Shown piece after piece: positions 32,296 through 39,246 of a DNA stretch of 39,246 bases. Origin of the DNA: Paractinoplanes rishiriensis (lineage in GTDB: Bacteria > Actinomycetota > Actinomycetes > Mycobacteriales > Micromonosporaceae); assembly GCF_016862375.1 (NCBI RefSeq), contig NZ_BOMV01000119.1, positions 1-39,246 on the forward strand, written 5' to 3'. Every line of letters begins with the position of its first letter. Position 1 is the stretch's first letter. The notes below the pieces were generated by a model. The model was not told where the DNA came from, made no database searches, and worked only from the letters and a program-made list of their open reading frames with translations. The translations under genes and the position numbers were made by a program.

Positions 32296-32510
32296 GCGGT
32301 TTCATCCGTGCCGGGCTGTGGCGCGGCCGCATGTTCGACGTGCGTCTCAGGGCCCGGAAAGATGAGTCCGACGTGGCCGTCGTCGAGCCAGCGCACCTCG
32401 TAGGGCGGTGTGCCGTCGGCGTGGCGCAGCGCCGTGACAACTCCGACACGGGCGGCGTCGCCCACGTGCGTACCTCTCACCACGATCCGATCACCGACCT
32501 GCGCGATCAT
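32292..32510 (-). CDS. DUF1918 domain protein, second copy
   Basis: A 72-residue product: MIAQVGDRIVVRGTHVGDAA, then HADGTPPYEVRW and LIFPGPE, closely similar to the 7858-8049 gene, with an extra Pro/Ala-rich tail. Family of the DosR-regulated Rv0569; function unknown. ATG 32510 follows GGGAGG. Two DosR-like boxes lie 67 and 97 bp upstream. It is coupled to the four-cysteine gene. Confidence 0.88.
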   Translation of the reverse strand: MIAQVGDRIVVRGTHVGDAARVGVVTALRHADGTPPYEVRWLDDGHVGLIFPGPETHVEHAAAPQPGTDETA

Positions 32511-32576
32511 GTCTGCCTCCCGGTCCGGCGACTGGCTTCTCAGCTGCAGCGTGGCACGGGATGCGCTGCGGAGGCA

Positions 32577-32620
32577 GGGCCTTTGGTCCCGTCACCCGCG
32601 GTTGCCGGGACGTTCGGCCC
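32577..32620. promoter_or_regulatory. Tandem DosR-like boxes in a divergent promoter
   Basis: GGGCCTTTGGTCCC (32577-32590) and GGGACGTTCGGCCC (32607-32620), 30 bp apart centre to centre. They lie 67 and 97 bp from the DUF1918 start and 122 and 92 bp from the ABC ATPase start. Confidence 0.6.
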
Positions 32621-32711
32621 GTACCCGGCCGCCAGTCAGCACTGTCCACGCCGGGACGCCGCCGGTGTACTTGACTCGTGATCATCGTGAGACAGGTCGA
32701 GGTGAGGGGTC

Positions 32712-33917
32712 ATGTCGGTCGTGCGGCTGGAACACCTGACGAAAACATTCCCTGGAGGGACGACCGCTGTCGACGATCTGACCCTGACGATCGACGACGG
32801 CGAGTTCCTGGTGCTGGTCGGCCCGTCCGGGTGCGGCAAATCGACGGTTCTGCGCATGATCGCCGGCCTGGAAGCGGTCAGCGGCGGAGCCGTGTCCATC
32901 GACGACGAGGACGTGACCGACTGGCCGCCGAAGCTGCGCGACATCGCCATGGTCTTCCAGAACTACGCGCTCTACCCGCACATGACCGTGCAGGAGAACA
33001 TGGGATTCGCGCTGAAGCTCCGGCACATGGACAAGGCCGAAGCCAGCGAGAAGGTGAACGACACGGCGGGCCTGCTCGGACTGTCCACGCTGCTCGACCG
33101 TAAACCGGCCGCGCTGTCCGGCGGGCAGCGGCAGCGGGTCGCGATGGGCCGGGCTCTGGTTCGCCGGCCACGGGTGTTCCTGCTCGACGAGCCGCTGTCC
33201 AATCTCGATGCCAAGCTGCGCGTGTCGATGCGCGCCGAGTTGTCCCGGCTGCACCAGCGGTATCGAATCACGACCGTGTACGTCACGCACGATCAAGTCG
33301 AGGCGATGACGCTCGGTGACCGGATTGCTGTGCTGGACAGGGGCCGGCTGCAACAGGTCGGAACGCCGGACGAGCTTTACCGGGAACCTGCCAACAGGTT
33401 TGTCGCCGGGTTCATGGGCTCCCCGAGTATGAACTTCGCGACGGTCGATCTCGGAGGCGACGCCGGGCGGGTCACGGTGCGTCTCGCGGGCCGGGAGTTC
33501 GAGGTTCCGGCCGCGCTGCGCCGCCGCCCGGGACTGGCGCGCTACCTCGGTTCGGCCGTGGTGATGGGCCTGCGGCCGGCGGCGTTCGCGCCGGCCACCT
33601 CGGCCGAGGTGGCAGCGTTGCGGGTCGTGCCGCTGGGCGTCGAGTCGCTCGGCGACGAGAAGCACGTGCTGTTCCGGCCCCCGCGGGCGATTGCCGCCGC
33701 CGGCGATGAGCCGGGCGGGGAGGACATTCCGGTCGCCGTGGACGAGGCCGACGACATCGAATTGTGGACGGCCAAAGTCAGTCAGCAGACGGCCGTGAGC
33801 ATCGGCGAACCGATCGGGCTCTCCGTGGACCTGCGGGAGGCGTACTTCTTCGATCCCGTCGGCGGCGAGGCGATTCCCCTGCAGCGCGACATCGCTGCGA
33901 CGGCGATCGCAGCGTGA
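32712..33917 (+). CDS. ABC transporter ATPase of the sugar-import (MsmK/UgpC) type
   Basis: The 401-residue product has Walker A GPSGCGKST (about residue 38), Q-loop FQNYALYPHMTV, signature LSGGQRQRVAMG, Walker B VFLLDEPLSNLDA, switch THDQVEAM, and a C-terminal TOBE/MOP domain with GTPDELYREPANRFVAGFMG. Such ATPases energise uptake of oligosaccharides, often serving several transporters. No permease or binding protein lies nearby, so it may be a shared ATPase. ATG 32712 follows GAGGTGAGGGG. It overlaps the next gene by 4 bp. Confidence 0.92.
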   Translation: MSVVRLEHLTKTFPGGTTAVDDLTLTIDDGEFLVLVGPSGCGKSTVLRMIAGLEAVSGGAVSIDDEDVTDWPPKLRDIAMVFQNYALYPHMTVQENMGFALKLRHMDKAEASEKVNDTAGLLGLSTLLDRKPAALSGGQRQRVAMGRALVRRPRVFLLDEPLSNLDAKLRVSMRAELSRLHQRYRITTVYVTHDQVEAMTLGDRIAVLDRGRLQQVGTPDELYREPANRFVAGFMGSPSMNFATVDLGGDAGRVTVRLAGREFEVPAALRRRPGLARYLGSAVVMGLRPAAFAPATSAEVAALRVVPLGVESLGDEKHVLFRPPRAIAAAGDEPGGEDIPVAVDEADDIELWTAKVSQQTAVSIGEPIGLSVDLREAYFFDPVGGEAIPLQRDIAATAIAA

Positions 33918-36238
33918 CAGCGCGTGTTTCGAGATGTGGGGTGGCTGCGTTGACTCGGTGGTTGCGGGAATCCGGATGGTTCGCGGCCGTTGCCATGCTG
34001 CTGGCCGCCGGTGCCGGCGCGTGGTTCGCCGGCGCCCGGCCGGTCGCCGACGCGCTGTGGTTCGCGGCGACGCTGGTGGGTCTGGCGCAGTCGTCGGTGA
34101 GCCTGGCCGGCGCGGTCCGGCAGCGCCGGCCCAGCGTTGACGTCATCGCCTGGCTGGCGCTGGTCGGCGCGCTGGTGGTCGGCGAGGCGCTGGCCGGTGC
34201 CCTGATCGCGCTGATGCTCGCCGGCGGCGTGCTGCTCGAGGCGCGAGCGGCCGCTCGCGCCCGCCGGGAGTTGAGTCTGCTGGCCGCGCGGGCGCCCCGG
34301 ACCGCGCGTCGCTACGGGCCCGACGGCCTCCTGGAGTTGCCCGCCGACCAGGTGGGACCCGGCGATCGGCTCCTGGTGGGTTCGGGGGAGATCGTCCCGG
34401 TGGACGGCCGGCTCCTCGGCCCGGCGGTACTCGACGAGTCCGCGCTCACCGGCGAGCCCTTGCCGGTCGATCGGCCGGCCGGCGACGACGTGCGCAGCGG
34501 TGTGGTCAACGCGGGGACGCCGTTCGACCTGGTGGCGACCGCGTCGGCCGGCGAGTCGACGTACGCCGGGATCGTGCGCCTCGCCGAGCAGGCACAGGCC
34601 GCGGGTGCCCCGTTCGTGCGCGCCGCGGATCGGGCCGCCGTTGTCTTCGTACCGCTCACCCTGGTTTTGGCCGGTGCCGCGTGGCTGGTGTCGGGCGATG
34701 TCGTGCGCGCGGTGGCCGTCCTGGTCGTCGCCACGCCGTGTCCATTGCTGCTGGCCGTGCCGATCGCGATCATGTCTGGTCTGTCCCGGGCCGCCCGCAG
34801 CGGCGTGGTGATCAAGGGCGGTGCGGCGCTCGAGCGCCTGGCCGCGGGCCGGCTGCTGTTGTTCGACAAGACCGGCACCCTAACCCACGGCCGGCCCCGG
34901 CTGGCCGGGGTGGTCACGGCCGGCGAACCGGTGGACGCCGACGAGGTGCTGCGGCTCGCCGGCTCGCTGGACCAGGCGTCCGCGCACGTGCTGGCCGGCG
35001 CCATCGTCTCCGCCGCCCGCGAGCGGGGGTTGCGGCTGGAACCACCAGTGGATGTCCGGGAAGAGCACGGTTACGGCGTACGAGGTCTGGTCGGCGGCCA
35101 CGAGATCCGGCTCGGCAAGGCGTCCTGGACGGCGTCCGGTCCGGCGCCTGGCTGGATGCAGCGGACGCGGCGCCGCGCAGAACTCGAGGGACTGCTCACC
35201 GTTTTCCTTTCCCGGGATGCCCGGCCGGCCGGTGCGCTGCTCTTCGAGGATCCGATCCGGGCGGACGCGCCACGCATGGTGCGAGCCCTGCGCACGGCCG
35301 GAATCGAACGCGTGGTCCTGGTGACCGGAGACCGGGACGACGTCGCGAGGGCAGTGGGCCGGATCGTCGGCGTCGACACCGTGCACGCCGACCAGGACCC
35401 GGCCGGCAAACTGGCGATCGTCCGGCAGGCGTCGGCCACCGCACCGACGATCATGGTGGGGGACGGGATCAACGACGCGCCTGCCCTGGCTGCCGCCGGA
35501 ACCGGGGTGGCTCTCGCGGCCCGGGGCGCCACGGCGTCCGCCGAGGCGGCGGACATCGTGCTCACGGTGGATCGGATCGACGCCCTCGCGGACGCGATCC
35601 TGATCGCCCGGCGAGCGCGGCGGATCGCCTGGCTGGCGGTGATCGCTGGGATGGGCCTGTCGGTGACCGCGATGCTCGCCGCCGCGGCCGGGCTTCTGCC
35701 ACCGGCGGCCGGAGCGCTGCTGCAGGAGGTCATCGACGTCGCGGCCATCGGCATCGCGTTGACCGCGCTCGTTCCGGTGCGGGCGTACACCCGCCACATG
35801 ACGGCGGCCGACCTCGACACCGCGCGCCGGCTGTACGCGCAGCACCGGTCGGTCGAACCCGTGGTGGAACAGGTCCGCGACGTCGCGGACGCGCTTGCTC
35901 AGGACGGGACGGATCTGGCACCGCTTCGCGCCGTCCTGGGCCGGCTGGAGGGCGAACTACTGCCGCACGAGCGCGCCGAGGAGGCCGAACTCGTCCCGAT
36001 CATGGCCAAGGCGCTCGGCGGCGCCGACCCCACCGGCGCGATCAGCCGGACGCATGCCGAAATCGAGCACTACATCGACCGCCTGGCCCGCACCCTCGAC
36101 GATCCCGGCGACGACACCGCGGACCTGCAACGCCTGCTCTACGGCCTGTACGCGATCCTGCGGCTGCACAACGCCCAGGAGGAGGAGGCCGCCTTCAGCA
36201 TGCTTCCGCCGGGCGGTCCCGAAGCGGACCGGAACTGA
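33914..36238 (+). CDS. P-type metal ATPase fused to a C-terminal hemerythrin domain
   Basis: The 774-residue product has a P1B-type pump. Four or so N-terminal helices lead to an actuator loop with LDESALTGEPLPV (about 173-185). The CPx helix reads ATPCPLLLAVPI (Cys276). Phosphorylation site Asp318 lies in DKTGTLTHG, and the hinge is GDGINDAP. The usual nucleotide-site HP is replaced by SAHVLA. No N-terminal metal-binding domain is present. After the last helix (near 620) a hemerythrin-like four-helix domain follows: LLPHERAEEAEL, SRTHAEIEHY, and LHNAQEEEAAF, the His/Glu pattern of a di-iron site. GTG 33914 overlaps the ABC stop. It could be a metal exporter gated by iron or oxygen. Confidence 0.88.
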   Translation: MTARVSRCGVAALTRWLRESGWFAAVAMLLAAGAGAWFAGARPVADALWFAATLVGLAQSSVSLAGAVRQRRPSVDVIAWLALVGALVVGEALAGALIALMLAGGVLLEARAAARARRELSLLAARAPRTARRYGPDGLLELPADQVGPGDRLLVGSGEIVPVDGRLLGPAVLDESALTGEPLPVDRPAGDDVRSGVVNAGTPFDLVATASAGESTYAGIVRLAEQAQAAGAPFVRAADRAAVVFVPLTLVLAGAAWLVSGDVVRAVAVLVVATPCPLLLAVPIAIMSGLSRAARSGVVIKGGAALERLAAGRLLLFDKTGTLTHGRPRLAGVVTAGEPVDADEVLRLAGSLDQASAHVLAGAIVSAARERGLRLEPPVDVREEHGYGVRGLVGGHEIRLGKASWTASGPAPGWMQRTRRRAELEGLLTVFLSRDARPAGALLFEDPIRADAPRMVRALRTAGIERVVLVTGDRDDVARAVGRIVGVDTVHADQDPAGKLAIVRQASATAPTIMVGDGINDAPALAAAGTGVALAARGATASAEAADIVLTVDRIDALADAILIARRARRIAWLAVIAGMGLSVTAMLAAAAGLLPPAAGALLQEVIDVAAIGIALTALVPVRAYTRHMTAADLDTARRLYAQHRSVEPVVEQVRDVADALAQDGTDLAPLRAVLGRLEGELLPHERAEEAELVPIMAKALGGADPTGAISRTHAEIEHYIDRLARTLDDPGDDTADLQRLLYGLYAILRLHNAQEEEAAFSMLPPGGPEADRN

Positions 36239-36240
36239 TC

Positions 36241-36254
36241 GGGACCATCGGCTC
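36241..36254. promoter_or_regulatory. DosR-like box upstream of the GerW-like gene
   Basis: GGGACCATCGGCTC, one base off in the right arm, starting 3 bp after the ATPase stop and 106 bp before ATG 36361. Confidence 0.4.
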
Positions 36255-36360
36255 TTTCGCCGGTTCGGTACCGGCCACCACGATGGACGGAGGGCCATCG
36301 GCGGGTCCGTACCGGAGCCGGACCGCCCGGCCGCCCGCCGGCCCCGGGAGAGTGACGATC

Positions 36361-36768
36361 ATGGTTGCGGCGACGGAACACACGGACGTTCTCGCGGAGA
36401 TTCGCTCCGCGGTCGAGTCAACCACCGCCGACCGGGTGTTCGGCGATCCGATCACCGTGGACGGCATGGTTCTGCTCCCGGTCGCCCGGATCGCCGGCGG
36501 GGGCGGAGGCGGCTCGGGATCCGCGCCCGAGCCGGGCGGACCGGAGGGTGGTGGCGGCGGGTTCGGCACGTACGGCCGCGGACTCGGCGTCTTCGTTCTC
36601 AAGGACGGCAGGGTGACCTGGCGGCCGGCGATAGACGTCAACCGCATCGTGCTGGGCGGCCAGCTCGTCGCCATCACCGCCCTGCTTGTCGTGCGCGGCC
36701 TGGCCCGGGCACGCGGCGCGTCCCGCCGCTGCCCGGGCCACCTGACGGGTCGCCGGAAGCCACGATAG
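36361..36768 (+). CDS. GerW/YtfJ-family protein
   Basis: The 136-residue product shows the YtfJ pattern: VFGDPITVDGMVLLPVARIA near residues 25-45, a Gly-rich linker (GGGGGGSGSAPEPGG), then GLGVFVLKDGRVTWRPAIDV, and a short hydrophobic helix (QLVAITALLVVRGL) with a basic end. Bacillus GerW/YtfJ is a spore germination protein; actinobacterial relatives have no known role. ATG 36361 has only a weak GGGAGAG site. Confidence 0.75.
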   Translation: MVAATEHTDVLAEIRSAVESTTADRVFGDPITVDGMVLLPVARIAGGGGGGSGSAPEPGGPEGGGGGFGTYGRGLGVFVLKDGRVTWRPAIDVNRIVLGGQLVAITALLVVRGLARARGASRRCPGHLTGRRKPR

Positions 36769-36779
36769 GGGAGGTCATG

Positions 36780-37238
36780 ATGTCCGCTGCTGATGCCGGC
36801 GGCCGGAAGCCGGCGGGCAACCAGCGCGTCGGCTACGCGATCGCGGCAGCCATTCACGTCGTGCTGCTGTATCTGGTCAACGTCCGGCCCGGCTGGGAGG
36901 CGCTGCCCTTCCTCACCGCCGGCACGGCCTCTTTGCTGACCCTGTTCAACCTCTCACTGGTCGCCGGGTTGGTGGTGAATGTCGTACAACTTTTCCACGA
37001 CCCGCCCTGGCTGGTGGCCGCTGGTGCCGTGGTCACGACCGGGATCGGGCTGGCCGTGCTCATCCGCATCTGGCAGGTCTTCCCGTTCGACTTCGGGTCC
37101 GCGCCGGCCTGGGGAACCGTCACCCGAGTCCTTCTTGTCGTGGCTGTTCTCGGCACGACGGCCGGTCTCCTGGTGCACCTGGTCACGCTGACCGGCACCT
37201 TGTTCAGGGGCGGGCGGACCCGATCCCGGCACGTCTGA
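36780..37238 (+). CDS. Four-helix membrane protein of unknown function
   Basis: The 152-residue product has four hydrophobic segments, including YAIAAAIHVVLLYLV, LFNLSLVAGLVVNVVQLF and VLLVVAVLGTTAGLLVHLV, with short loops. No family recognised. Two adjacent ATGs (36777, 36780) follow GGGGAGG; the second is better spaced. It follows the GerW-like gene by 11 bp and is likely cotranscribed. Confidence 0.65.
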   Translation: MSAADAGGRKPAGNQRVGYAIAAAIHVVLLYLVNVRPGWEALPFLTAGTASLLTLFNLSLVAGLVVNVVQLFHDPPWLVAAGAVVTTGIGLAVLIRIWQVFPFDFGSAPAWGTVTRVLLVVAVLGTTAGLLVHLVTLTGTLFRGGRTRSRHV

Positions 37239-37283
37239 TTGGTCAGAAGCGAGCTCCTGGCAGCGGATCGGTACCGTGGCCGC

Positions 37284-38240
37284 ATGGGGCCCGAGTATCG
37301 CGTCGATCCGGAGACCGGCGACTGGCACATCGTTGCCCCGGCTCGCGCGGCGCGGCCCACCGATCTGTCCGGAAGCAGCGCGGATGCGTGCCCGTTCTGT
37401 CCGGGGCGCGAAGGTCTCACGCCGCCCGCGGTTTTCCGTACGCCGGCGGATCGCCGCCTGCCGTGGCAGGTCCGGATCGTGCCGAACAGGTACGCGGTGG
37501 TGGCGCCCGGACCGGGCGACGCCGCCACCGGAACGCACGACGTCGTGATCGAGTCACCGAACCACGACGGGGATCTGCGCTTCGCCGACAGCACGCAGAC
37601 GGCCGAGGTGTTGGGGGCGATGCGGGAACGCTGCCGCGTTCTGGAGGCTCGCCGGCCCGGTGCCATCGTGGTGTTCCGCAACCACGGGGTGGCGGCCGGC
37701 ACGTCGCTGCGGCACCCGCACAGTCAGATCGTCAGCCTCGACAAGGTTCCGCCCGGTCTCGCGCGCCGCTGGCGGCACGCCCGCTCCTTCTTCGACGAGA
37801 CGGGCCGCTGTCTCGCCGAAGACCTCGCCTGCGCGGAGCGGTCGGCCGGCGTCCGGGTGGTCGAGGACACCGGCGACATCCTGGTCTATCAGCCACGTGC
37901 GGCCAGCGTGAGCCACCAGACCGTGCTGATCGCCGACGATCCGTCCGCGGGCCTGGCCGGCGCCTCCGACGCCGCCCTGTCAGCGATGGCGGAGGCGTTG
38001 CCGCGGGTGGCGGCCGGGCTGGCCGCGGTCCGCGACGATCCCGCGTACAACCTGGTGGTGCACGCCGGCCCGGTCGGTGACGAGACGGCGGCGCGGTGGT
38101 ACCGCTGGTACGTGGGTCTCTATCCGCGGGTGAGCCGTCGAGCCGGCCTGGAACTGGCCACCGGCCTCGGCATCAACCCCACAGTGCCGGAGCAGACCGC
38201 TCCGGCACTTCGCCGGGCGATGGCCGTACGGGAATCCTGA
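37284..38240 (+). CDS. Galactose-1-phosphate uridylyltransferase-like protein (HIT superfamily)
   Basis: The 318-residue product starts MGPEYRVDPETGDWHIVAPA, has a zinc-type CPFC near residue 36, a RIVPNRYAVV strand, and the catalytic HPHSQ (GTSLRHPHSQIV) of the GalT branch of HIT proteins, where the first His takes the nucleotide. GalT moves UMP between UDP-glucose and galactose-1-phosphate. No other galactose gene is near and some members are nucleotidyl-phosphorylases, so the substrate is open. ATG 37284 begins the homology; an upstream TTG at 37239 is less likely. Confidence 0.85.
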   Translation: MGPEYRVDPETGDWHIVAPARAARPTDLSGSSADACPFCPGREGLTPPAVFRTPADRRLPWQVRIVPNRYAVVAPGPGDAATGTHDVVIESPNHDGDLRFADSTQTAEVLGAMRERCRVLEARRPGAIVVFRNHGVAAGTSLRHPHSQIVSLDKVPPGLARRWRHARSFFDETGRCLAEDLACAERSAGVRVVEDTGDILVYQPRAASVSHQTVLIADDPSAGLAGASDAALSAMAEALPRVAAGLAAVRDDPAYNLVVHAGPVGDETAARWYRWYVGLYPRVSRRAGLELATGLGINPTVPEQTAPALRRAMAVRES

Positions 38241-38249
38241 TCTTGGCGC

Positions 38250-38543
38250 TCACCGGCGGCCCAGCCGGTCCATCTCGGCTCGGATCGCCTCCTCGGACGG
38301 TGTCTTGCCGACAAAGAAGTCCCAGACGTGGAAGGCGAGCCCGATGCCCCAGATCAGCAGCGGGAACATCGGCCAGTAGAACCCGCCCGGGTTGGTCAGC
38401 AGCCAGATTCCGTTGAGCGCGAGATTTACCAGCACGTAGGCGAGCACGTGCGTCTGCAGGTCACGTCTCTGGCCGAGCCGGGTGATCGCCGTCTGCCGCA
38501 GGTCGTCCGGACGGTCGTCGCGCGGCGGCTCCGGAACAGTCAT
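38250..38543 (-). CDS. 2TM-domain membrane protein
   Basis: A 97-residue protein with a charged start (MTVPEPPRDDRPDDLRQTAI), the 2TM pattern RRDLQTHVLAYVLVNLALNG and WPMFPLLIWGIGLAFHVWDFF, and a charged tail. Such domains are often found in histidine kinases or alone; function unknown. ATG 38543 follows GGGAGG. A DosR-like box lies 117 bp upstream. Confidence 0.8.
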   Translation of the reverse strand: MTVPEPPRDDRPDDLRQTAITRLGQRRDLQTHVLAYVLVNLALNGIWLLTNPGGFYWPMFPLLIWGIGLAFHVWDFFVGKTPSEEAIRAEMDRLGRR

Positions 38544-38659
38544 GGTCAGCCTCCCTCGGTTGATGGCCTGCTGGCAGCCTGCCACCGTCCGGGTCCGCCA
38601 CCCAGTGCCGAAGGTCACGTGTGGCCGCCCGTACGGACGCCGGCGCTGCCCGGCGAAGC

Positions 38660-38673
38660 AGGACCAACGGCCC
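38660..38673. promoter_or_regulatory. DosR-like box upstream of the 2TM gene
   Basis: AGGACCAACGGCCC, one base off in the left arm. The surrounding 38544-38778 holds no convincing gene, only a short plus-strand stretch (LADFERIAAGYPVFRITSRA) that may be a gene remnant. Confidence 0.4.
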
Positions 38674-38778
38674 GCTCGCCGATTTCGAGCGCATCGCGGC
38701 CGGATACCCCGTTTTCCGGATCACGAGCCGCGCCACCGGCACGCACGACCGCTGAAGGTCCCCACCCGCCGGGCCGCC

Positions 38779-39164
38779 GTGCCGGCCGCCGTGGGTGCTC
38801 TGACCGCCGGCGAGTCGCCGGCCGTGTCCCTGCCTGCCCTCCTGGCCGCCGGTGCCGTGGAAGGACTGGTGCTGGGCGGGGCCAGGCCGTCGTGTTGCGG
38901 CGGATTCCGTCCGGCTTCCCGGTGTGGCGATGGATGGCGGTGACCGCTGCGGCGGCCGTCATCGCGCCGGCCCTGGATTCCGGTCACCGCGCTGTCCTGG
39001 CCGTCACCATGCCGCTGTGGCATCCCGGCCAGGCTCTGCCGGTCACGATAGCGATCGGGCTGGTTTCCGGCCTGCTGATGGCAGCCATCATGGCGGCGAT
39101 AACCGGTCTGGCCGTGGTGCGGCTGGCCGATGACCGAGCCCTTGGCAGGTTCGTGGCCGAGTAG
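38779..39164 (+). pseudogene. Integral membrane protein, frameshifted
   Basis: A frame from about GTG 38779 reads VSLPALLAAGAVEGLVLGG. A base change near 38880 moves the sense to another frame, QAVVLRRIPSGFPVWRWMAV, on through hydrophobic helices (AVTMPLWHP, AIGLVSGLLMAAIMAAITGL) to TAG 39164. The motif GAVEGxVLGxxQxxVLRR...RW is common in multi-helix actinobacterial membrane proteins. The slip could be a sequencing error. Confidence 0.5.
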
Positions 39165-39210
39165 GCCGGCTGCACCGACTCCGCCGGTCGGCAATCGGCC
39201 CGGGCGATTT

Positions 39211-39224
39211 GGGTCCATCGACCC
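39211..39224. promoter_or_regulatory. DosR-like box at the right edge
   Basis: GGGTCCATCGACCC, symmetrical apart from the centre. Its gene should lie beyond the window. Confidence 0.45.
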
Positions 39225-39246
39225 TGCCGGAGCTGGCCGGTGCCCT

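Noticed and set aside
36510..36565. Gly-codon-rich tract as a DNA repeat
   Set aside because: It encodes the glycine linker of the GerW-like protein, which is a normal property of that family.

Overview
The window is uniformly high-GC DNA with GTG/TTG starts, purine-rich ribosome binding sites and many start/stop overlaps. Its gene content (Acg-type nitroreductase, WS/DGAT, DUF1918, DUF1876, GerW-like protein, DosS-like kinase) points to an actinobacterium, most likely a filamentous one of the Micromonosporaceae or Streptomyces kind. The exact genus cannot be read from the sequence. No rRNA, tRNA, CRISPR array, transposase or integrase was seen.

The region reads as a dormancy/hypoxia island of the kind controlled by DosR (DevR) in Mycobacterium and OsdR in Streptomyces. 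Many genes belong to families of the M. tuberculosis DosR regulon: nitroreductase plus triacylglycerol synthase (compare Rv3131/Rv3130c), DUF1918 (Rv0569), phosphoribosyltransferase (Rv0571c), DUF1876 (Rv1738), universal stress protein, CBS protein (Hrp1) and a DosS/DosT-type haem-GAF kinase. A 14-bp imperfect palindrome close to GGGMCnnnnGKCCC (DosR core: GGGACTwwAGTCCC) recurs about 23 times, almost always 35-135 bp upstream of a start codon. No LuxR-type DosR partner lies in the window.

Layout. 1-2930: nitroreductase end, WS/DGAT, convergent DUF4389 membrane protein. 3166-7700: complete five-gene group 3b [NiFe] hydrogenase operon (beta, gamma, small, large, maturation protease). 7858-12532: DUF1918, DosS-like kinase, acyltransferase, ferritin-like protein, truncated PPDK. 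12674-14340: zinc alcohol dehydrogenase and SRPBCC protein. 14421-17563: sulfur module of an SQR-like flavoprotein, a one-cysteine TusE/DsrC protein, a DsrE2-like protein and a CstR-type persulfide sensor, with matching operators before the SQR gene and before the regulator. 17785-21110: phosphoribosyltransferase, small membrane proteins, cNMP-binding protein and decayed nitroreductase and ABC genes. 21210-23756: OmpR/BaeS-type two-component system and STAS protein. 23816-27780: AdhE and a wrecked GH65 phosphorylase. 27909-32510: HAF-repeat proteins, tandem universal stress protein, DUF1876 remnant, tiny membrane peptides, broken CBS protein, DUF1918. 32712-39246: sugar-type ABC ATPase, P-type ATPase fused to hemerythrin, GerW-like protein, membrane proteins, GalT-like protein.

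Together the intact genes suggest a survival programme for low oxygen: NAD(P)H/H2 exchange, ethanol/acetyl-CoA fermentation, storage lipid, sulfide/persulfide handling and stress proteins. The high density of pseudogenes (at least nine) shows that this programme is redundant and eroding.
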